From SHAN690 sp023262195 (GTDB taxonomy: Bacteria > Bacteroidota > Bacteroidia > Flavobacteriales_G > Salibacteraceae), in contig JAYQJE010000004.1 of assembly GCA_038142005.1 (NCBI GenBank), positions 124,001-188,000 on the forward strand: a stretch of 64,000 nt of DNA, given 5' to 3'. Below, piece after piece: positions 55,808 through 64,000 of the stretch; position 1 is the first letter of the stretch, and each line of letters starts with the position of its first letter. Below the pieces are notes generated by a model. It was not told the origin of the DNA and ran no database searches. It saw nothing but the letters and a program-made list of their open reading frames with translations. The position numbers and the translations under genes are program-made.

Positions 55808-58784
55808 TTATAGTTCAAGTGTAATCTGACTTCCCGCACCAAAGGAATCATCAGAATCCTTGCCGTTGTTTTTAGTAGAAGCTGAATCCGGCTTGTCCCT
55901 TTCCTTCGATTCTGCTCCCTTTTCATCACTGGTCTGTGTTTGCTGATCAACCGATTTTGAATCAGAATCATCGGAATTCTCATTTCCTGTTTTGTCCTCA
56001 ACAGGCTGAGGCTCTGCTTGCTTTTTCATCTCAGTGGTAGCAGTATCCTGTTGAGCCTTGGCTGATTCGTTTGAATCTGTTTTCGATTCTGTGGTGGTTG
56101 AGCTCTGCTTTGCATCTTGCACCACTAAACCAGGTTTAGTCTTTTTTTTCAGCTTGGGTAGGGAACCAGCCGGTTTCAGCCCAGATGCTGGGCTTTCGTC
56201 TAATATTATTGATTCACCACCATTGCCATCATTATCATCATCATTGTCATCACTGTCTTGCCTGGGGAGGGGCTCCAACTCCTCAATGGTTTTTACCTTA
56301 TAGCGACTTAATTTATTTCCTTGTGCCTTGAGACCTTTAACCGCGATGAATTCTTCCAATTCTAACTCTTCATCATCACGCTTGTTGCTGCGTTGATCAA
56401 ACTTCAGTAATACCTTGGGGCGCCAGTTGGTAGATAATAACGATAAATGAGAACCTTCCGATTCTGAAATAAAATGGACAGCCTTGTCGCTGTCTTCCAC
56501 AAGGAATCGCTTGACAAAATGTTCCTCTTTCTCCCCATCATAATAGATGGCCGCCAAAGGCTTATCGGGATCCCACTTTTCGATGCGGATCATATCTTCA
56601 TCAAACTTGGTTAAGACATCAATCCCGGTGAGTCGATAGTCTCCACTTTGCATGATGGTAAGGATTTCATCATCCCCATTAAACGCCCCTAGATAAGTTC
56701 CTCGCTCTTCGTAGTTGAGTCGCTTTATTGATTCATCAAACCAAACTTTTCTGGCAGCTAAAGTTGACACGCCTTTCTCCTTTAGTTCGATTCGATTTAC
56801 TGAATGTTTGGTAAGGATATTGCCATTCGCCCCCCTACCCTTTAATAGCTTGTTCGCTGAAATCAAAATCAAATTTGATCTTTTTGATTTTAGCTTTAGC
56901 TCTGTGAATTACAGTCACCACCTCGGCTTCACCATTTGGATTGAACGTTAAATGCAGAACCTTACTTTTTGGCGAGCCCTTTGTGAGATCATATTCTTTG
57001 TCTCGTACAATGCTAGTTACATTAAAACGCTTCACATAGATATTTCCTGCAGGACCATCTTGATAAATCATATTGTAGATGGTTCGTTCGTCATTCTTTT
57101 TCCAGATACCCACGTGCAATATGTCTTTACCCACAAAGGTTTTATCGGCCATCTTAGTAACCATCATGACACCATCCCTTCTAATAGTTATGATATCATC
57201 GATATCGGATGCGTCACACACAAACTCAGAGTCTCCGCGCTTTAATCCATGACCAACAAAACCCTCTGCTCGGTCCACATAGAGTTTGACATTACTAGCA
57301 GCTACGAGTGTGCGCTTGATGGTCTCTAAGGATCGAATTTCCGTTTTTCGCTCCCTACCTGCAGCATATTTTTTCTTTAAGTTTTTGAAGTACTCTATAG
57401 CGTATTCGGTAAGGTGATCTAGATGGTGTTTGACTTGGGTAATGTCTTCTTCTAGTCGGCTGAGAATCTCATCGGCCTTAAAGCTATCGAACTTAGATAT
57501 TCGTTTGATCTTTATTTCCGTAAGTCTTGCCACATCGTCATCCGTCACCGCTCGCAGAAGGTTAGTGTGCGGTTTTAACCCTTTGTGTATTGTGGAGATA
57601 ATTTCTTCCCAAGTTTCACATTCCTCAATGTCTCTATAGATACGGTTCTCGATGAATATTTTCTCCAAAGAAGCAAAGTGCCATTTTTCTTCAAGCTCGG
57701 CTTTTTCTATTTCGAGTTCTAATTTGAGCAGGCCTTTTGTCTCTTCAGTACTTTGAGCCAATATCTCGCTCACGCCCATGAAGCGAGGCTTATCATTTTC
57801 GATAACACAGGCGTTTGGTGAAATACTTACCTCACAATCTGAAAAAGCGTAAAGTGCATCGATCATTTTATCTGGAGATTCACGATCGTTCAGATAAACC
57901 AATATTTCAACGTGCTCAGCCGTATTATCCTCTACCCGCTTGATCTTTATTTTGCCCTTGTCGTTGGCTTTGAGTATGGAGTCTATGAGAGACGAAGTTG
58001 TGGTGCCAAACGGTATTTCCGTAATCCTGAGGGTCTTTTTATCATCGGCTTGAATCCTTGCTCTCACCTTGATTTTGCCACCGCGTAGTCCATCGTTATA
58101 CTCACTAAAGTCTGCAATCCCCGCAGTTGGAAAATCTGGATAAATCTTTACCCTCTTGCCTTTTAAAATATTGATGGACCCATCAATGAGTTCAACAAAA
58201 TTGTGCGGAAGCATTTTACAGGCAAGGCCAACTGCAATACCCTCAACTCCTGAGGCAAGCAACAGAGGGAACTTGACAGGGAGCGTAATCGGTTCGCGAT
58301 TTCTACCATCATAGCTTAATTGCCAATTGGTAGTTTTTGCATTAAACAAGACTTCTAGGGCAAACTTGGTTAACCTTGCTTCGATGTATCGAGGAGCGGC
58401 TGCGCTATCGCCCGTTAAAATATTACCCCAGTTTCCCTGACAATCGATAAGGAGATCGCGCTGTCCGATTTGCACCAAAGCATCGCCAATAGAAGCATCA
58501 CCATGTGGGTGATACTTCATGGTATTTCCAATGATGTTTGCAACCTTATGGTAGCGCCCATCATCCATTTCCTTCATGGAGTGCAGAATTCTTCGTTGCA
58601 CAGGCTTCAAGCCGTCATTAACGTGTGGAACAGCACGCTCGAGAATAACATAAGATGCGTAGTCTAGAAACCACTCTTTGTACATCCCACTAACGTGGAT
58701 TACTTGTTCCAGACCTTCTTGCGAATCCTGATGCTGACTAAATTCCTCGTCTCTCTCTTCTATGTTATTGTTCTCTTCGCTCAT
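55808..58784 (-). CDS. parC: DNA topoisomerase IV subunit A, frame disrupted, with long acidic C-terminal tail
   Basis: Type IIA topoisomerase subunit that breaks and rejoins DNA. The breakage domain has the catalytic Tyr in AAAPRYIEARLTKFALEV (about residue 125), GLKPVQRRILHSM and GVEGIAVGLACKMLPHNF. Beta-pinwheel blades follow (VYVD.AEGFVGHG; DDIITIRRDGVM), and the frame changes at about 56838-56843, where AIKGRGANGNILTKHSVN is expected. One base too many is present. The C-terminal 150 residues (from about 837 of 990) are low-complexity and acidic (DSDDNDDDNDGNGG), ending FGAGSQITLEL. Starts 12 nt after parE. The break is likely an error because the gene is essential. Confidence 0.92.
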
Positions 58785-58796
58785 CTATATATCTGA

Positions 58797-60637
58797 CTAC
58801 ACCTCTTCAACAACATCCTTTTCAATCTTCAAATTCTCAATGATAAACTCCTGTCGACTTGGGGTATTCTTACCCATGTAAAACGATAGTAGTTCTTGCA
58901 CGGCTGCGTCTTTTCCGATAACCACAGGATCTAGGCGAATGTCTTCACCGATGAAGTTTTTAAATTCTTCCGGAGAAATCTCACCAAGTCCCTTAAAGCG
59001 CGTAATCTCATGCGTCTTTCCAACTTTTACTACTGCGGCTTGCCGTTCTTCTTCACTGTAGCAGTAAATCGTTTCCTTTTTGTTTCGAACTCTGAAAAGC
59101 GGAGTCTGCAATACGTACAAATGCCCTTGCTTCACTATTTCAGGGAAAAACTGAAGAAGAAGGTAATCAACAATAGGCGTATGTGCATACCGTCAACATC
59201 GGCATCCGTAGCAATGATGACATTATTGTAGCGGAGGTTTTCTATGCCGTCCTCAATATTAAGTGCGGCTTGCAATAAGTTAAACTCTTCGTTCTCATAC
59301 ACCACCTTTTTCGTAAGACCGTAAGTATTAAGCGGCTTACCTTTTAGACTGAACACAGCTTGGGTGTTAACATCTCTGATTTTTGTTATTGAACCTGAGG
59401 CAGAATCACCCTCACAAATGAAGATGGATGTGTCAACACTCTTCTCGCTTTTATCACCAAAGTGTACACGGCAATCCCGTAGCTTTTTATTGTGGAGGTT
59501 TGCCTTTTTAGCTCGCTCTCTGGCCAACTTTTTAACGCCTGCCATTTCTTTTCTTTCACGTTCACTTTGCTGAATTTTCTTCAGCAAGCGATCAGCGATT
59601 TCTGGATTCTTGTGCAGGAAATTATCAAGCTTTCGTGATAAGAAATCATTCACGAAAGCACGCATGGAAGTACCGCCAGGTTCTATTTCTTGAGAGCCAA
59701 GTTTCGTTTTTGTTTGCGACTCAAACACTGGTTCAATAACCTTAACACTGATGGCGGCAGTAATGGAGGTTCGAATATCTTGAACATCAAAATTTTTACC
59801 GTAATGGTCTCGAATAACTTTGGCTATGGTCTCCCTATATGCCGCTTGATGCGTTCCTCCTTGGGGAGTGTATTGACCATTCACAAAGGAGTAATAGTCT
59901 TCGCCATAACTCTGAGTATGCGTTATAGCCACTTCAATATCCTCTCCTTCGAGGTGAATTATTGGGTACAAGGGCTCCTCATCAATATTGCGCTCGAGTA
60001 AATCCTTTAGTCCATTTTCTGACTGATACTTTTCCCCATTAAAGTTGATGGTCAACCCCCGGTTTAGGTAAGCATAATTCCAGAGCATTTTATCCACATA
60101 TTCATGCTTGAACTTGTAGTTTTTAAAAATCTCTGCATCTGGAATAAAGGTTACGCGCGTTCCCTTTCTAGTGCTTGTTTTTTCAACCTTAAAATCCTTG
60201 GTCAAATTACCTCTTTCGAATTCGGCAGCTTTGATTTGCTCATCGCGCACAGACTCGACCTTGAAGTAACTCGAAAGCGCATTCACGGCTTTCGTACCTA
60301 CCCCATTGAGCCCAACTGATTTTTTAAACGCCTTTGAGTCATATTTACCACCTGTATTCATTTTGGATACGGCATCCACTACCTTGCCCAGAGGTATACC
60401 CCGACCGTAATCACGAACCTTGACTTCTTCTCCTCGAATGCTCAAATCAATGGTCTTGCCATTGCCCATCACAAATTCATCAATGGAATTATCAATAACC
60501 TCTTTAATGAGGATGTAAATACCATCATCTGCCGCGTTACCATCACCCAACTTACCGATATACATACCGGGGCGCATTCTAATGTGCTCTTGCCAATCAA
60601 GGGTGCGTATGTTATCTTCTGTGTAATCTACAGCCAT
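58797..60637 (-). CDS. parE: DNA topoisomerase IV subunit B, frame disrupted
   Basis: GHKL ATPase subunit. ATP site: EVIDNSIDEFVMGNGKTI, VRDYGRGIPLGKV and GLNGVGTKAVNALS. TOPRIM: ICEGDSASGSI and ATDADVDGMHIRLLLITFF (metal-binding DxDxD). The first frame ends at 59135 as FFFSFSLK. The second resumes MKQGHLYVLQTPLFRVRNKK and ends at 58797. At 59151-59163 one C is missing; adding it gives ITFFLQFFPEIVKQGHLY. Total about 618 residues, as for ParE. Together with parC it forms one operon that decatenates replicated chromosomes. Confidence 0.93.
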
Positions 60638-60768
60638 AAAATAATTCGGATGGTGTTAGGATGTGGACGAATGTAATATCTGCAGCGGCTCACGTTTAAG
60701 TGGATCATAGCGGATTTTGCACATGTTTTTAACCACGTTTATTGAAGAAATCTTCAACTGGTTGACTG

Positions 60769-60776
60769 TATCTTTG
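60769..60776 (+). promoter_or_regulatory. Putative -7 element (TATCTTTG) 4 nt before the acyl-CoA reductase start
   Basis: Exact TAnnTTTG match ending 4 nt before the ATG, the same layout as before trmN6. This predicts a leaderless or near-leaderless mRNA. A TTG at 60742 lies slightly too far upstream (24 nt) for the usual -33. Confidence 0.45.
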
Positions 60777-60780
60777 CAGC

Positions 60781-61815
60781 ATGCTAGCATTATCCAAAAG
60801 AATAGAAGCATTTAACCGATTAGGAGATTTTTTATCCGCTGAGCTAGCCTTAGCCGAATCAAGTTGGATCAACACATTAACGAACCAAGCCAAGATTAAA
60901 AATGGTTGGTTCGAAAAGAGGGAGGTGTTGCATGCGCTGGAATACTGGTCCCTGACGCTTGACACTGAAAACCTCAGCACATGGATAAATAGCAACAATG
61001 TCTCCGACAGTGTTTCCCGCCTGAATATCGGGTTGATTTTAGCCGGTAACATCCCTATGGTTGGCTTTCATGACATACTTTCCACAATGCTTGTTGGTCA
61101 CAGAGCAATGATAAAAATGAGCATAAATGATGATGTCATTATCCCGGAATTATTAGAAAAGCTTACAGAAATAACTCCTGAAATGTCAGACTACTATGCG
61201 GTAGTGGATAGGCTTACAGATTATCAGGCAGTTTTAGCCACGGGTAGTAATAACTCAGCACGCTACTTCGAGCAATATTTTAGTCATGTCCCAATGGTGA
61301 TCCGAAAGAATCGCACAGGTGTGGCCATACTAGGTGGCGATGAAAGTGAGGACGATTTAGATGGGTTAATGAAGGACTGTTTTCAGTACTTCGGGCTTGG
61401 ATGCAGGAATGTCACGAAGTTGTATTTACCTGAGAATTATGATTTAAACAAAATTTTCTCAGCTAGTTTACCGTTTGCTTACTTGATGGAAAACAAGAAA
61501 TACGTCAACAATTACACATATTATAAGGCACTTATGATGATGGAGCGTATCTCAGTGTTGGAAAACGAATTGATAATGATGAGAGAAGACCTCTCCCTTT
61601 TCTCTCCGGTTTCCGTCCTCAATTATGAGTTCTACAGAAACGAAGAAGAACTGAGTGAACTTATTAAAAGCAAATTGGATAGCGTGCAATGTATTATTGG
61701 TAAAAAGCAAACTTCATTTGGTCAAGGCCAGAAGCCCAGACTTAATGATTTTTCAGATGGAATCAACACCCTAGAATTCATGCAAAATCTTGAGGCTGTG
61801 CAGCTTCCAAATTAA
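60781..61815 (+). CDS. Acyl-CoA reductase (LuxC-like family)
   Basis: 344 residues. The protein belongs to the small Bacteroidota acyl-CoA reductase family related to LuxC. LILAGNIPMVGFHDILSTML and GHRAMIKMSINDDVIIPEL form the NADPH/acyl site, and FQYFGLGCRNVTKLYLPENY holds the conserved catalytic Cys (about residue 206). The C-terminal GKKQTSFGQGQKPRLNDFSD is also typical. It reduces fatty acyl-CoA to aldehyde, possibly for lipid or wax precursors. Divergent from parE. Intact. Confidence 0.85.
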   Translation: MLALSKRIEAFNRLGDFLSAELALAESSWINTLTNQAKIKNGWFEKREVLHALEYWSLTLDTENLSTWINSNNVSDSVSRLNIGLILAGNIPMVGFHDILSTMLVGHRAMIKMSINDDVIIPELLEKLTEITPEMSDYYAVVDRLTDYQAVLATGSNNSARYFEQYFSHVPMVIRKNRTGVAILGGDESEDDLDGLMKDCFQYFGLGCRNVTKLYLPENYDLNKIFSASLPFAYLMENKKYVNNYTYYKALMMMERISVLENELIMMREDLSLFSPVSVLNYEFYRNEEELSELIKSKLDSVQCIIGKKQTSFGQGQKPRLNDFSDGINTLEFMQNLEAVQLPN

Positions 61816-61818
61816 TTT

Positions 61819-61848
61819 TTGTTCGTAATGATTAATAGATTTTCTTTG
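61819..61848 (+). promoter_or_regulatory. Putative promoter of the terminal PKD protein gene
   Basis: TTG at 61819-61821 and TTTCTTTG at 61841-61848 (one mismatch to TAnnTTTG) are spaced by 19 nt, as in Bacteroidota -33/-7 promoters. The ATG follows 24 nt downstream. Confidence 0.4.
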
Positions 61849-61872
61849 CGGGTTAAATCTCTAATTTATTAG

Positions 61873-64000
61873 ATGAATAAGGCAAAACGTTCTATAGATA
61901 TCGTCAACCGGTACATTCTCCTGATGATGATTTCTGTCTTACCACTAGCGTTGGATGCTCAGGTTTATTCTGAAGACTTTGGTAATGCATCTGTATGTAC
62001 CGATATTGATACCGTACCGGATGTATCTGCTACTGCCAACAGCAATTGGAGAATCATTCTGGACAATGTAAACTCATTAGATACTACAAACCGCTGGTTT
62101 ATCAGTGCACGTGAATCGTTCACTGGAATTAATAATTGCTCCGATGGATGTAACGGCACTGGCTCGCTCAACAATACTCTGCATGTATCAACCAATACAG
62201 TGAGCATCGACCCTGGAGCTACTTACGAAAACGACAGTATTACAGACATTTACGTTTATGCCCCTATCCTGAACGCGACAACCACTACAGGTGACTTACG
62301 TGTAGAGTTTGATTACCTGCACGGAGGTAATGCAAACGACAGCGGTGAGTTTGTTGTTACCATAGGCAATACAAACGCTCAACTCACCGCACCACCATAC
62401 CGCTGGCAATTACCAACTACGGTGACTGCTGCATGCCCAGGTGGGGAATGGAGACATTATGTAGCCTACATACCAGTCGCGGTCAATACACAAACGGAGG
62501 CAAACTTTGGTTTCCACTGGGTAAATAACGATGATGGTATTGGCAGCAACCCGTCCATTGCTATAGACAATTTTGAGATTTATGAGTCTGACCCGCTTGC
62601 TATTATCTTAGCCAGCGATGACAGCATATGTGATGGTTCTACTATAAATTTTAGTGACTCCTCACAAGGAAATGCTGCCTCTTGGAACTGGAATTTTGGT
62701 GCTGGTCAAACACCTGCTACGTCAAACGCACAAAACCCAGGTGCAGTCACCTTCCCTACTGCAGGGACATATATAGTGACATTAACCGTCTCTAACAATA
62801 ACGGAACTCACGACACCACGTACACTGTTGAGGTTCAAACTTGTGAAGCACCGATTATCGAAATGATTCCTTCAGATACTGGGCTTTGCCAAGGTCAATG
62901 CATTGATTATGAAGATGCATCTACAGCAGGAACTTTTGGTAAAGGTCAATGGGCATGGCAATTTCAAGGTGGAACACCTGCCGTAAGTTCTGACCAAAAT
63001 CCAACTGGGATTTGTTACCCTGCTACCGGAGTATATAATGTTACTCTAACGGTGACTGATACAGTATCTGGCCTCTCTGCCACTCGCATCTTCTCTGATA
63101 CCATTAATGTCGGCACGTGTCAGGTTCCTGTGGCCGCATTTAACATTGACACCAATTATATCTGTAACAACGACTTTGTAGAGTTTACAAGCCTCGCTAC
63201 TGGGTCACCCGATATGATTCGTTGGGAGTTTGGACCAAATGCAAACCCATCGATATTGGAGGATGTTACCTCGGAAGTAGATACGGTTCAAGTATTTTTC
63301 CTACTCCAGGATTTTACACAGTTACAATGACCGTCTGGAATGGAGCTGGCACGGATGATACCGTTGGAGTTTTCAAGTAATCCAAGTTGATAGCTGCCCA
63401 GTACCTGAACCTAAGTTTACAGTTAGCAGACAAGAAATTTGCCCTGGAGATGAGATTGTGTTCGAGGACTTAAGTGTGAAGGCTACCGAGTGGGAGTGGG
63501 AATTTCCAGGTGGTCAACCCTCTTCATCAACGGATCAAAATCCTGAGGTGCGTTATGACAGTGCCGGAGTTTATCCGGTAATCCTCACGGTGAAAAATGT
63601 AAACGGAGACAGTACTCTCATTGAAGAACAATATATCAATGTAGATTCATGTCTCCCACCCGACCCAAGGTTTGAAGTTGAAAGGGATAGTATATGTCGT
63701 GGATCATGCGTCCAGTTCTTTAATACCAGCCTAAGAGCAGACTCCATTTTCTGGATCTTCTGGTGGCATCCATATGTGGATAGCGCTGGCCTTGATACTC
63801 TAACCGTATTTTCAATCGACTCAGGACTTGTTGATACTTCAAATTTTGTAGTTCAAGAAGATTTCTATCCAATGTTTATCAAACCAGATAGCACGATTGA
63901 CACGCTGTTCATGGAGCAAGACCCTATCTTCTGTTTTAATGATAGTGGTGTAGTTGGGGTACAGCTATTCGCGTTTAATGAACACGGAGTGGCTATTGAA
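61873..64000 (+). CDS. Large PKD-repeat surface protein, incomplete at the window end, frame disrupted
   Basis: The signal peptide (ILLMMISVLPLALDAQ) is followed by a jelly-roll-like region (RVEFDYLHGGNANDSGEFVV) and at least four PKD domains (NFGAGQTPATSNAQNPGAV, WQFQGGTPAVSSDQNPTG, WEFPGGQPSSSTDQNPEV). The frame stops at 63330, but other frames continue PTPGFYTVTMTVWNGAGTDD and then VDSCPVPEPKFTVSRQEICP to the last base. The T5 run at 63295-63299 and the T4 run at 63370-63373 each lack one T. Probably exported by T9SS with its C-terminal domain beyond the window. Repeated VDSCLPP/VDSCPVPEP spacers mark the domain borders. Confidence 0.82.

Noticed and set aside
1..64000. CRISPR arrays, tRNA and rRNA genes, insertion sequences
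   Set aside because: I found no regularly spaced direct repeats, no cloverleaf with a conserved TTC-loop in the gaps, no rRNA core motif and no transposase-like frame.

Overview
The window looks like chromosomal DNA from a member of the Bacteroidota, most likely a marine-type Flavobacteriales relative. The grounds are a PorP/SprF membrane protein, T9SS C-terminal sorting domains, PKD/SBBP/CHU_C surface proteins, an S46 peptidase, a complete Na+-NQR operon, and -7 elements of the TAnnTTTG type. I see no rRNA, tRNA, CRISPR array, insertion sequence or prophage. Most genes are housekeeping, envelope or secretion genes.

Layout. 0-5.2 kb: a Tat-exported glycosylasparaginase, a TPR protein with PepD dipeptidase, two small membrane proteins (one broken) and an FkbM methyltransferase. 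5.2-7.0 kb: TrmN6, then an ECF sigma factor/anti-sigma pair interrupted by stop codons, then a small acidic protein. 7.2-10.2 kb: RluF, a pterin dehydratase, a WD40 protein, and a membrane protein/winged-helix regulator operon. 10.3-17.1 kb: a T9SS-type surface locus (SBBP-PKD-CHU_C giant protein, PorP/SprF, TPR-PD40-OmpA). 17.2-25.9 kb: SulP transporter beside a beta-carbonic anhydrase, HxlR regulator, DbpA helicase, DUF2490 protein, MscS remnant, GH3 and MarC proteins, and a predicted outer membrane protein. 25.9-33.0 kb: nqrABCDEF followed by apbE, whose product flavinylates NqrB and NqrC. 33.2-38.8 kb: Pcm with two envelope genes, then an exopolysaccharide-type cluster. 38.8-50.0 kb: DinB, B12-radical SAM enzyme, S46 peptidase, secreted PKD protein, DsbA-like protein, XRE-S24 regulator with a CoA-binding protein, and a beta-helix lipoprotein. 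50-64 kb: ribosomal protein L31B, LpdA, a DUF4389-DUF4870-M48 operon, a choice-of-anchor B protein, topoisomerase IV (parE-parC), acyl-CoA reductase, and a large PKD protein that runs off the end.

Two kinds of gene damage must be kept apart. More than 20 genes or gene parts are split by one-base frame changes. Many fall in homopolymer runs, usually one base too short, and they hit genes that should be indispensable (parE, parC, lpdA, nqrD, nqrE). These are best read as sequence errors, so I annotate the pieces as single genes. By contrast, the sigma/anti-sigma pair and a small membrane gene at 4.1-6.7 kb carry substitution-type stop codons. Five of the six sit where a Trp codon (TGG) is expected. 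That cluster is the most unusual signal in the window. It could be recent gene decay, systematic base-call error, or, least likely, recoding.
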